Shown piece by piece: positions 6,693-13,834 of a stretch of DNA of 34,306 bases. The position numbers and the translations under genes are program-made. The first letter of the stretch is position 1, and each line of letters starts with the position of its first letter. The notes under the pieces are model-generated. The model was not told where the DNA came from. It saw nothing but the letters and a program-made list of their open reading frames with translations, and made no database searches. Source of the stretch: an uncultured Oscillospiraceae bacterium (lineage in GTDB: Bacteria; Bacillota; Clostridia; Oscillospirales; Oscillospiraceae). The stretch covers positions 1 through 34,306 of the forward strand of contig CANQTO010000028.1 in assembly GCA_947626785.1 (NCBI GenBank). The letters run 5' to 3'.

Positions 6693-8837
6693 ATGAAAAG
6701 AGTTTTTCTGTGTTTTATATCCCTCTCCCTGCTGCTGAACCTGACGGGCTGCGGCGGGAAAGAGGGGGCCTCCCCAGCGGCCAGCAAGGCCGCAGAGCCT
6801 CAAACAGTGGACAGCGCCGTTCCCCTGCTGAGCTTCGAGGAGGCCCCGGGGCTGTACCGGAGCCTGAGCGAGCCTCTGGCCGCCGGGGATTTCGTCTACA
6901 CCGTTTTCGGCGAGTCGGACGGCTCAGCCTACACAGAGCGGGACGGCGCCCTCTACCGCATCCCCCTCTCCGGCGGGGAGCCGGAGGAGCTGGGCCGGCT
7001 GCCGGAGGACCTGGACAGGTCCCTCTCCGCCGCCGGGCCCGACGGCAGCCTCTGGTTTTACAGCCGCTCTTCCCCCGTCTTGACCCGGCTGGACGCGGAA
7101 GGCCGCGTCAGCGCTGCCTACGACCTGAGTGCCCTGGAACTGGGCTCCCCCATGGACCTGCTTGTGAACGCAGAGGGAATCGTCTTTCTCGCCCTCTTTG
7201 AGGCCAGGCAGAGCCTGGCGGCGCTGGACCTGAGCGGGCCGGATCCCCGGCTTCTGTGGCAGCGGGAGCTGGACGATTCCTTTGTCCAGGGCTTCTACAG
7301 CTTCGCCCTCTGCGCCGATGGGAACCCGGCGGCCCTGGCCGACACGGAGTCCGGCAGCCGGTTGACGATCTTGGACGCCGCCGGCGGGGATACGCTCCGG
7401 GAACTCGACCTGGACGGCGCTGTGTACAGCGGCCTGCTGGACGGCTCCGGGGACTGGGACCTCTTTCTCCGGGCCCCCGGCCAGGTCTTTGCCTGCCGCC
7501 TGGCCGGCGGCTCCGTCGCCCCGGCGCTGGACCTGAGCCTGGCCGGGCTGGACCCCTGGGCCGCCCTCTGCCCCCTGCCAGACGGGAGCTTTGCCGCCCT
7601 GGGTCAGGACAGCGACAGCAGCCCGGCGCTGTTTCGCACCCTGAGGGAGCCCCTGGGCCCGGACAGCGCGCTGCTGACCCTGGCCCTCACCGGGGACTCC
7701 AATGAGCTGCTCCAGAGTCTGGTCCTCCGCTGGAACCGGGAGCACAGCGGCGTAAAGGTCCGGCTGAAGGACTACTCTCTCTACAGCACCCCGGCCCAGC
7801 CGGAGGGCGGCAGCCTGCGGCTGCTGGCGGAGTTGAGCGCCGGGGACGCGCCGGACCTGTACGAGATGTCCGGCCTGCCCGCCGCCTTTGCGGGCAAGGA
7901 CCGCTTTGAGGACCTGGGTCCCTGGCTGGAGGCCGATAAGGAGATCGACCGCTCCGCCCTGCGGGAAAACATCCTCCGGGCCGGCCAGGTGGGCGGGGAG
8001 CTGCGGCAGCTGATCCCCCGCTTCGTGCTGGTGACGGCCGGGGCCTCCGGTTCTATGGAGGGACGGCAGGGCCTGAGCCCGGCGGACTATGAGGCGATCC
8101 AGGCGGCAAACCCCAGCCTGGAGCAGCTTTTCACCCAGACCTACAGCCGCACAGACCTGCTGAGGCTGCTCTGCTGCGCAAACTTCCACTCCCTCGCGGA
8201 CCTGGAGCAGGGGCAGGCCCACTTTGACGGGGAGCTCTTCCGGGGGCTTTTAGAGCTCTGCGCCCGGCAGCCGGCGGAGCCCTCGGAGATCTATCGCCCG
8301 GCGGAGATGCTGGCCCAGGGCCGGCAGCTGCTGGATCTGAACACGTACGGGGCGCTGAGCGTGGAGGGCGCGGAGAACAGCCTGTCCCGGCTGGGCCCGG
8401 ACTTCTGCTTCCCCGGCCTGCCCTGCGCCGAGGGCTGCGGCAGCGCGGTCCGGCCCGTGCTGTCCCTGGCGATGGCCTCCGCTTCCCCTTTCAAGGAGCA
8501 GGCCTGGCAGTTTCTCCGGCAGTTTCTCACCGGGGAGACGGAGCCGGGGCCGGCGGAGGCCTCCCTCTCCATCCTCCGTCAGCAGGACCTGAAGGCAAAG
8601 GACCGGCTGCTGAGCAGCGCCGCCTCCGCCTATGACGCCGGGACCCTCTCCGCCGCCCTGGACAAGGTCCTGGCCCTGGCGGACCGGGCCGTCGGGCTCT
8701 ACGGGGAGGACGGCCCTCTGCTGGACCTGATCCTGGAGCTCTCCGGGGCCTATTTTGCCGGGGACCGGAGCCTGGAGGACACGGTCGCCGATATCCAGTC
8801 CCGGGCACAGATCTACTTATCTGAGCAGCTGAACTAA
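6693..8837 (+). CDS. Lipoprotein with propeller-like and solute-binding-like halves (paralogue 1)
   Basis: The 714-residue protein starts at ATG 6693 behind CGGAGGAA. It has a lipoprotein signal peptide ending LNLTGC, with the lipidated cysteine at residue 20. Residues about 40-320 form repeating beta-rich segments (PDGSLWFYSR, NAEGIVFLALF, DGNPAALADTESG) like a WD/NHL-type propeller. From about residue 327 (LALTGDSNELLQSLVLRWN) the pattern fits an ABC extracellular solute-binding protein: GDAPDLYEM, hydrophobic core, and a late AMASASPFKEQAWQFLRQFL block. It is paralogous to the lipoprotein at 10067-12499; both end with a near-identical YFAGDRSLE(D/E)TV segment. No ABC permease genes are nearby, so a sensory or scaffold role with the upstream ECF pair is inferred. 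The ligand is unknown. Confidence 0.82.
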   Translation: MKRVFLCFISLSLLLNLTGCGGKEGASPAASKAAEPQTVDSAVPLLSFEEAPGLYRSLSEPLAAGDFVYTVFGESDGSAYTERDGALYRIPLSGGEPEELGRLPEDLDRSLSAAGPDGSLWFYSRSSPVLTRLDAEGRVSAAYDLSALELGSPMDLLVNAEGIVFLALFEARQSLAALDLSGPDPRLLWQRELDDSFVQGFYSFALCADGNPAALADTESGSRLTILDAAGGDTLRELDLDGAVYSGLLDGSGDWDLFLRAPGQVFACRLAGGSVAPALDLSLAGLDPWAALCPLPDGSFAALGQDSDSSPALFRTLREPLGPDSALLTLALTGDSNELLQSLVLRWNREHSGVKVRLKDYSLYSTPAQPEGGSLRLLAELSAGDAPDLYEMSGLPAAFAGKDRFEDLGPWLEADKEIDRSALRENILRAGQVGGELRQLIPRFVLVTAGASGSMEGRQGLSPADYEAIQAANPSLEQLFTQTYSRTDLLRLLCCANFHSLADLEQGQAHFDGELFRGLLELCARQPAEPSEIYRPAEMLAQGRQLLDLNTYGALSVEGAENSLSRLGPDFCFPGLPCAEGCGSAVRPVLSLAMASASPFKEQAWQFLRQFLTGETEPGPAEASLSILRQQDLKAKDRLLSSAASAYDAGTLSAALDKVLALADRAVGLYGEDGPLLDLILELSGAYFAGDRSLEDTVADIQSRAQIYLSEQLN

Positions 8838-8845
8838 GCAAAATA

Positions 8846-8878
8846 GACTGTACCATAACAAAATGTTAAGCTACAGTC
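8846..8878 (+). terminator. Stem-loop after lipoprotein 1
   Basis: GACTGTA (8846-8852) pairs with TACAGTC (8872-8878) and encloses a second stem TAACA-AAA-TGTTA (8856-8868). It starts 9 nt after the stop codon. The following CCTTGTGCTTT is only weakly U-rich, so termination is likely partial. GCTACAGTCCCTTG at 8870-8883 is nearly repeated at 9006-9019. Confidence 0.45.
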
Positions 8879-8923
8879 CCTTGTGCTTTAAAGAAAGCTT
8901 ATGAGCTAAATGAGTGCCTGTCT

Positions 8924-8956
8924 CTCATGGCTCCCCTGTGCAAGGGGAGCCATGAG
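8924..8956. repeat. Perfect 14-bp hairpin
   Basis: CTCATGGCTCCCCT (8924-8937) and AGGGGAGCCATGAG (8943-8956) are perfect complements around GTGCA. No U-tract follows directly on either strand. It lies between convergent genes and may be a RNA-stabilising hairpin or a relic of a small repeat. Confidence 0.65.
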
Positions 8957-8979
8957 GGTGCGGCATTTTTCGGCAAATT

Positions 8980-9018
8980 AAGGGGCTGTAGCAGAAAAGC
9001 ATTTTGCTACAGCCCCTT
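8980..9018. terminator. Terminator between lipoprotein 1 and degV
   Basis: A perfect 14-bp stem, AAGGGGCTGTAGCA (8980-8993) with TGCTACAGCCCCTT (9005-9018), is followed on the plus strand by GACTTTTATTTG. It lies 15 nt past the degV stop, so it probably serves both convergent genes, though the U-tract is better on the plus strand. The GGGGCTGT stem recurs in terminators at 17671 (as GGGCTATG/CACAGCCC) and 34151. Confidence 0.8.
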
Positions 9019-9032
9019 GACTTTTATTTGTT

Positions 9033-9881
9033 TTATTCGTTCAGGAACAGCACACCCAGGGTCTTGGGGCCGCAGTGGGTGGTGACGGTGCAGCCGGTGA
9101 CGGTGTGGTGCACCTCCGCAGCGCCGGTCAGCTCCTTGACCAGGGCCAGCACCTCCTCCAGCACCGGCGGGTCGATCTCGCCGGACTCGGTGACGAACAC
9201 ATGGGCGGGCCGCACCTGCTTGCCGCTGAGCCGCTCCCGGATGTACTGCTTGTAGACGTTGTTGATGTTGCCCCGGTATTTCTTATAGACCACAAGCTTT
9301 CCGTCCTTCATCTCCAGGGCGGGCTTGAGCTTGAGGACGTTGGCGCCCAGGGCCGTAAAGCCGGTGCAGCGGCCGCCCTTCCACATGAACTCCAGGGTGT
9401 CCAGCACGAAGCTGGTGTCCACCTTGGCGGTGAGCTCCGTCAGCCGGGCGGCGATGTCCGCGGCGGCCATGCCCTCGTCCCGGAGCTTGGCCCCCTCGAT
9501 GGCCAGAAGCCCTAAGCCGGTAGAGAGCATCCGGCTGTCCACCGGGTAGACGCCCTCCAGCTCCCGGGCGGCCAGCACGGCGTTGTTGTAGGAGGCGGAG
9601 AGCTCGCTGCTGATGTCCAGATGCACCACCTCAAAGCCCTGCTCCGTATAGCCGCGGAAGAAGTCCAGAAACTCCTGGTAGCTCACGGCGGAGGTCTTGG
9701 GCAGGGTGCCGTCGGCCCGGTAGCGGGCGTACATGTCGGCGGGGCTGAAGCCCTGGCCGTCCAGGAAGCTGGTGTCCCCCAGCGTGATGGTCAGCGGGAT
9801 AATGACGATAGAAAACCGCTCCAGCAGCTCCGGGGACAGATCGCAGGTGCTGTCGCAGGTGATGACAACGTTCTTGCTCAT
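9033..9881 (-). CDS. DegV family fatty-acid-binding protein
   Basis: The 282-residue protein starts VVITCDSTCDLSPELL, the DegV N-terminal signature, and has PLTITLGDTSFLDG, PKTSAVSYQEF and the GLGLLAIEGAKL and GRCTG segments found through the family. DegV/FakB proteins bind a fatty acid and in many Firmicutes present it to the kinase FakA for phosphorylation; no fakA is in this window. The ATG at 9879-9881 has AAAGGAG upstream. An in-frame TTG 30 nt further up was rejected for lack of conserved sequence. A strong promoter lies just upstream. The gene faces opposite to, and lies between, two paralogous lipoprotein genes, so it is transcribed independently. Confidence 0.93.
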   Translation of the reverse strand: MSKNVVITCDSTCDLSPELLERFSIVIIPLTITLGDTSFLDGQGFSPADMYARYRADGTLPKTSAVSYQEFLDFFRGYTEQGFEVVHLDISSELSASYNNAVLAARELEGVYPVDSRMLSTGLGLLAIEGAKLRDEGMAAADIAARLTELTAKVDTSFVLDTLEFMWKGGRCTGFTALGANVLKLKPALEMKDGKLVVYKKYRGNINNVYKQYIRERLSGKQVRPAHVFVTESGEIDPPVLEEVLALVKELTGAAEVHHTVTGCTVTTHCGPKTLGVLFLNE

Positions 9882-9921
9882 GGTAGCTTCGACTCCTTTG
9901 TTTCTTGGCAAATGTGCGGTT

Positions 9922-9950
9922 ATTATAACATAGTCACTTTAGTCTTGCAA
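9922..9950 (-). promoter_or_regulatory. Sigma-A promoter of degV
   Basis: On the minus strand TTGCAA (9945-9950), a 17-nt spacer and a perfect TATAAT (9922-9927) lie about 40 nt upstream of the degV ATG. Confidence 0.8.
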
Positions 9951-9966
9951 CGTGTGAAAGACACTT

Positions 9967-9995
9967 TTGTAAAATTTTTCGTACGGATTCATAAT
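9967..9995 (+). promoter_or_regulatory. Probable promoter of lipoprotein 2
   Basis: TTGTAA (9967-9972), 17 nt, CATAAT (9990-9995), about 70 nt before the ATG at 10067. It lies back to back with the degV promoter, so the second lipoprotein has its own start of transcription. Confidence 0.55.
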
Positions 9996-10066
9996 TTCCT
10001 TCTCCCGCCTTGAATTCTTCATGGAGATGCTGCATAATAAAGCAAAGCTTTTGGGGAGGAGATTCC

Positions 10067-12499
10067 ATGAAGAAGACGGTCCGGGGCCCTGCGGCGCTGC
10101 TTCTGGCCGCGGCTCTGCTGCTGAATCTGAGCGCCTGCGGCGGGGAAAAGGCCCATGAGCCGGCGGAGGAGAGCGGCACGGTGTTCGTGCCAGAGTTTGT
10201 GGAGCTGCCCAGCGGAACGGACCGGATCGTGGGAGCCTGCCTCTCCGGGGACACAGTATACTACGTGAGCGCGGCTCCGGAAACGGTCCGGACGGAGATC
10301 GGCGGCTTCTCCTTTGAGGACAGCGGCTACCGCTACGGCCTGTACCGGAGCAGCCTGGGCGGAGAGACGGCGGAGAGGCTGAGCGCCTATGAGCCCTTGC
10401 CCCTGCCCGAGGGGATGTCCGGCAGCGCGGGCATGAGTATTCTGGCCCCTTCGGCGGATGGCGGCCTCTGGGTGCAGGAGAGCCAGACCTGTACTTCCTT
10501 CCAGCTCCCCCAGGACTTTGACCCGGCAGCAGAGGACCGCTGGGCCTACCAGACCTCCAGCGAGACCCGGCGCTTTTACCGGCTGCTGGACCCGGAGGGC
10601 CGGGAGCTGGACCGGATCGACGTCAAGGCCCTGGCGGACTCCCTCAACCTGGACCTGGACGGGGCGGCCGTCTTTGAGCCGGCCTTCGATGCGGACGGCC
10701 GGATCTACATTACCACTGGGAGCGCTGTCTATGTGCTCAGCCCGGCGCTGGAGCTGTTGTTCCGCCTGGAGGGGGAGAACATGTCCGGCGGAGCCGTCAG
10801 GCTCCCGGACGGCGGCATGGCTCAATACACCTATGTCCGCAGCGCCGCCGGTGGATCGCAGCGGCTCCGGCGGATCGACCCGGAGGCCAAAGCCTGGGGG
10901 GAGAGCCTGGAGCTCCCCGGCCAGATCTACGAGGTCTACGGCGGCAGCGGGGACTTTTTGTTTTATTACAGCAGCGGAGACGGGCTCTACGGCTGGGAGG
11001 AGAGTACCGGTCAGGCCCGGAAGCTCTTCAGCTGGCTGGACGCGGATCTGAACCAGGACGGCCTGGTATTCATCTCTCAGCTCTCCGACGGCCGGTTGGC
11101 CGTCATGAGCCACGACTGGGAGTGGGGCGACGACGGCTCCTGGCCTCTGCGCCTGGCCCTGTTGACGGAGACGGACAGCGCGCTGGCCCCCAGAGACGGG
11201 CGGACCGTGCTGACCCTGGGCGCTATCTATCTCTATCCGGATACAGAGGATCTGATCCGATCCTTCAACCGCAGCAGCGACCAATACTATATTCAGGCCC
11301 GGGTCTATCTGGAGCTGGCCGGTGGGGAGGATTTCAGCGCCGCCACGAACCTGCTGACCACGGAGCTGAACGCCGGCAAGGTGCCGGATATCCTGTATGT
11401 GCAGAACATCCCCCTTTTGCAGATGGGAGTCCGGGGGATGCTGGAGGATCTGTGGCCCTGGATCGAAAACGACCCGGACCTGGGCCGGGAGGCTCTGATG
11501 ACCCGTGTGCTGGACGCCGCCTCCCAAGGCGGGAAGCTCTACCATGTGTTCGACAGCTTTGGCATTGAGACGCTCGTGGGGGCCGCCAGCGTGGTGGGGG
11601 ACCGGACCGGCTGGACCTTTGAGGACATGATGGCCGCCTGGGAGACCATGCCCGAGGGCTGCTGTCTCCTCTCCCCCGGTATCGGCCCGGCGGACCTTCT
11701 GTCCTACCTGCTGCCGGCCAATCTGGACAAGCTGGTGGACTGGGACAGCGGCCAGTGCCGCTTTGACAGCGAGGAGTTCAAGGCCCTGCTGGAGCTCTGC
11801 GCCAGCGTCCACCCGGAGGACTACCGGTATGACCCGGACTACTCCGACCCGGCGGACCTGATCGCTGCCGGCGAGGAGATGCTGGACCGGGAGGTTCTCT
11901 CCGGCTTTGACATCATACAACTGCACAAAGCCGTTTTTGGCGGAGAAGTGAGCTATGTGGGCTATCCCACCCTGGACGGCAGCTGCGGCAGCAGCTTTTC
12001 CTCCGGTTCCATGGGTCTACACTTCGCTATGTCCGCCTCCTGTAAGGACAAGAAGGGGGCCTGGGCCTTTATACGGCAGACTCTGCTGCCCCAATACGCG
12101 TCAAAAAGTCTGGAGGACGCCTCCAGCGGCTTCACAGAGTTTCGGGTCAACCGGGCGGATTTTGAGTGGATGGCGAAGAAGGCTATGACGCCGGTCTATG
12201 AGACGGACAAGCAGGAGAACCTTGTGCTCAACGACGCGGGTGAACCTATCGAGATCTCCAACAGCAGCCGCGGAAGCGGCCATATCTCCGTGGACATCTA
12301 TGCCACCAGCCAGAAGGAATACGACCAGCTCATGGAGCTGTACAACGCCGTTGACCACATGGACAGCTATGACGCCATGCTCTACGACATCGTGGCGGAG
12401 CGGGCGGCGGCCTACTTTGCCGGGGACCGGAGCCTGGAGGAGACAGTGAAGCTCATCCAGAGCGCCGCCGGGCTGTATTTGAGCGAAAATGCCGGGTGA
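10067..12499 (+). CDS. Lipoprotein with propeller-like and solute-binding-like halves (paralogue 2)
   Basis: The 810-residue protein begins at ATG 10067 after GGGGAGGAG. A lipoprotein signal ends LNLSAC, with the lipidated cysteine at residue 24. Residues about 40-375 contain beta-rich repeats (ADGRIYITTGSAVYVLSP, GGSGDFLFYYSSGDGLYGW). From about residue 380 (LTLGAIYLYPDTEDLIRSFN) it resembles family 1 extracellular solute-binding proteins, including KVPDILYVQN and a late CKDKKGAWAFIRQTLL block. About 60 residues in the C-terminal part (roughly 690-750) are extra relative to paralogue 1. The C-terminal YFAGDRSLEETVKLIQSAA matches the paralogue closely. It has its own promoter and terminator and no adjacent permease. 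The ligand is unknown. Confidence 0.82.
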   Translation: MKKTVRGPAALLLAAALLLNLSACGGEKAHEPAEESGTVFVPEFVELPSGTDRIVGACLSGDTVYYVSAAPETVRTEIGGFSFEDSGYRYGLYRSSLGGETAERLSAYEPLPLPEGMSGSAGMSILAPSADGGLWVQESQTCTSFQLPQDFDPAAEDRWAYQTSSETRRFYRLLDPEGRELDRIDVKALADSLNLDLDGAAVFEPAFDADGRIYITTGSAVYVLSPALELLFRLEGENMSGGAVRLPDGGMAQYTYVRSAAGGSQRLRRIDPEAKAWGESLELPGQIYEVYGGSGDFLFYYSSGDGLYGWEESTGQARKLFSWLDADLNQDGLVFISQLSDGRLAVMSHDWEWGDDGSWPLRLALLTETDSALAPRDGRTVLTLGAIYLYPDTEDLIRSFNRSSDQYYIQARVYLELAGGEDFSAATNLLTTELNAGKVPDILYVQNIPLLQMGVRGMLEDLWPWIENDPDLGREALMTRVLDAASQGGKLYHVFDSFGIETLVGAASVVGDRTGWTFEDMMAAWETMPEGCCLLSPGIGPADLLSYLLPANLDKLVDWDSGQCRFDSEEFKALLELCASVHPEDYRYDPDYSDPADLIAAGEEMLDREVLSGFDIIQLHKAVFGGEVSYVGYPTLDGSCGSSFSSGSMGLHFAMSASCKDKKGAWAFIRQTLLPQYASKSLEDASSGFTEFRVNRADFEWMAKKAMTPVYETDKQENLVLNDAGEPIEISNSSRGSGHISVDIYATSQKEYDQLMELYNAVDHMDSYDAMLYDIVAERAAAYFAGDRSLEETVKLIQSAAGLYLSENAG

Positions 12500-12516
12500 T
12501 TTTAGACAGCAAAAAG

Positions 12517-12541
12517 CCCCGGAAGGATCGTCCTTCCGGGG
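12517..12541. terminator. Bidirectional terminator
   Basis: CCCCGGAAGGA and TCCTTCCGGGG form a perfect 11-bp stem with a TCG loop. AAAAAG precedes it and GTTTGTTG follows, so it can end both lipoprotein 2 (plus) and the rubredoxin operon (minus, where TTTTT follows the stem). Confidence 0.85.
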
Positions 12542-12557
12542 TTTGTTGCTATGTAGT

Positions 12558-12695
12558 TTAGTCTTCCGCAGGGCTGAACTCGTCCTTGCCTACGCCGCAG
12601 AGCTCGCAGGCGAAATCGTCGGGCAGGTCCTCCCACTTCACGCCGGTCTCTTCCTCGTCATAGACCCAGCCGCAGAGATTGCAGACATACTTCAT
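12558..12695 (-). CDS. Rubredoxin
   Basis: This 45-residue protein begins MKYVCNLCGWVYD and continues LPDDFACELCGVGKDEF, the complete rubredoxin pattern. The iron is held by Cys5, Cys8, Cys30 and Cys33. It is slightly shorter than the usual 52-54 residues because the loop between the two Cys pairs is short. ATG at 12693-12695 follows GGAAGGAG; the stop is TAA at 12558-12560. It lies 20 nt downstream of the rubrerythrin gene and just before the terminator, so it is the last gene of the perR-rbr operon. Rubredoxin is the usual electron donor to rubrerythrins in peroxide reduction, which fits this position. Confidence 0.95.
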   Translation of the reverse strand: MKYVCNLCGWVYDEEETGVKWEDLPDDFACELCGVGKDEFSPAED

Positions 12696-12715
12696 CGCTC
12701 TGTCTCCTTCCCGGC

Positions 12716-13282
12716 TCAGCCGAAGTAGCGCTCCAGCAGGCCCTTGAAGGCCTTGCCGTGGCGGGCCTCATCCCGGGCCATCTCATGGACGGTGTCGTGG
12801 ATGGCGTCCAGGTTGTACTTCTTGGCCAGCTTGGCAAGCTCGGTCTTGCCGGCGGTGGCGCCGTTCTCGGCGTCGACCCGCAGCTGAAGATTCTTCTTGG
12901 TGCTGTCGGTGACCACCTCGCCCAGCAGCTCGGCGAACTTGGCGGCGTGCTCGGCCTCCTCCAGGCCGGCCTTCTCCCAGTACATGCCGATCTCGGGATA
13001 GCCCTCCCGGTGGGCGACGCGGGCCATAGCCAGATACATACCCACCTCGGTGCACTCGCCCTCGAAGTTGGCCTTCAGGCCGGCGATGATCTCCTTCTGG
13101 ACCTCTTCAGGCACATCAGCGCCAAACTGCTTGCCCACGCCGACCACATGCTCGGCGGCCCAGGTCATGTCGCTCTTCTGCTCGGTGAACTTGGAGCCGG
13201 GGACCTTGCACTGGGGGCAGAACTCAGGGGGCGTATCGCCCTCATGGACGTAACCGCATACGGGACATACCCACTTTTTCAT
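12716..13282 (-). CDS. rbr: Reverse rubrerythrin (rubredoxin domain first)
   Basis: The 188-residue protein has an N-terminal rubredoxin-like iron site (Cys6, Cys9, Cys22, Cys25 in [11 protein letters not shown] and FCPQCKVPG) followed by a ferritin-like four-helix diiron domain (about 45-188). The diiron ligands are in [29 protein letters not shown] and [11 protein letters not shown]. The domain order is the reverse of classical rubrerythrin, as in the clostridial peroxide-detoxifying enzymes that reduce H2O2 to water with electrons from NADH and rubredoxin. The ATG at 13280-13282 is preceded by AGGAGG; a few codons further upstream remain open but lack an RBS. It sits between perR and rubredoxin genes, which suggests PerR control. 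Confidence 0.95.
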   Translation of the reverse strand: MKKWVCPVCGYVHEGDTPPEFCPQCKVPGSKFTEQKSDMTWAAEHVVGVGKQFGADVPEEVQKEIIAGLKANFEGECTEVGMYLAMARVAHREGYPEIGMYWEKAGLEEAEHAAKFAELLGEVVTDSTKKNLQLRVDAENGATAGKTELAKLAKKYNLDAIHDTVHEMARDEARHGKAFKGLLERYFG

Positions 13283-13350
13283 GGAAAATTCCTCCTGCAT
13301 TTCTATAAGTATGATTTATTTTCATTGCCAGCGCGGCAACAAAAAACACA

Positions 13351-13746
13351 TTAGGGATGGCGGCAGGCGGCGCAAACGCCGCGGATGCTCAGAGAATAGC
13401 CCTCCGGCAGGCAGCCCAGGCTCTCCCCCGCCCTGGCGTACAGGGGTCCGGCCATATCCGGCAGCTCCAAATCCTCCACCCGGCTGCAGACCCGGCAGAT
13501 GAAATGGGCGTGGGGCTCCGTGCGCCCGTCATAGCGCAGCTGCCCATCCACCGTGGCCACGGCCACGGCCTGGCCCTCCTCCTCCAGCACCGCCAGATTC
13601 CGGTACACCGTCCCCAGGCTCAGCTCGGGGTAGTCCGGCTTCAGGGCCCGGTACAGAGCCTCCGCGCTGGGGTGGGACTTCTCCGCCCGCAGGGCCGCAA
13701 GCAGCGCCTCCCGCTTTTTGCTGTTTTTTCTCTTGCAGTCTGTCAT
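13351..13746 (-). CDS. perR: Peroxide-responsive Fur-family repressor PerR
   Basis: The 131-residue protein has the Fur winged helix (HPSAEALYRAL, LGTVYRNLAVLEEEG) and a dimerisation domain with two structural Cys pairs (Cys84/Cys87 and Cys125/Cys128). The five regulatory-metal ligands of B. subtilis PerR (His37, Asp85, His91, His93, Asp104) map with identical spacing to His25, Asp73, His79, His81 and Asp92. The Asp at the last site, rather than Glu, fits PerR and not Fur. PerR with Fe2+ is inactivated by H2O2 through histidine oxidation. A promoter and an overlapping dyad lie just upstream, so it probably represses itself together with rbr and rubredoxin. The N-terminus is short for the family. 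Confidence 0.88.
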   Translation of the reverse strand: MTDCKRKNSKKREALLAALRAEKSHPSAEALYRALKPDYPELSLGTVYRNLAVLEEEGQAVAVATVDGQLRYDGRTEPHAHFICRVCSRVEDLELPDMAGPLYARAGESLGCLPEGYSLSIRGVCAACRHP

Positions 13747-13758
13747 GATCTGTTCATA

Positions 13759-13785
13759 AATCAGTAATCATTCTTATTATTGATT
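13759..13785. promoter_or_regulatory. Fur/PerR-type dyad operator
   Basis: AATCAGTAAT (13759-13768) and ATTATTGATT (13776-13785) form an AT-rich inverted repeat with one mismatch per arm pair and a 7-nt centre. It covers the expected transcription start, between the -10 box and the perR start codon. The size and AT-rich symmetry fit a PerR box. Binding by this PerR is inferred from position. Confidence 0.65.
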
Positions 13786-13787
13786 TG

Positions 13788-13816
13788 ATTATACACAATG
13801 TTCTCCGCTTTGTAAA
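13788..13816 (-). promoter_or_regulatory. Sigma-A promoter of perR-rbr-rubredoxin
   Basis: On the minus strand TTTACA (13811-13816), 17 nt, and a perfect TATAAT (13788-13793) lie about 42 nt upstream of the perR ATG. The dyad at 13759-13785 lies immediately downstream of the -10 box. Confidence 0.8.
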
Positions 13817-13834
13817 GAGGGAATTTTCAAAAAT

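Noticed and set aside
9882-9911. Upstream TTG start for degV
   Set aside because: The extra ten residues are not family-like, and the ATG at 9881 has AAAGGAG upstream.
13324-13338. TTGCC/GGCAA hairpin between perR and rbr as a terminator
   Set aside because: Only a 5-bp stem and no U-tract following it on the minus strand, so read-through from perR to rbr is likely.
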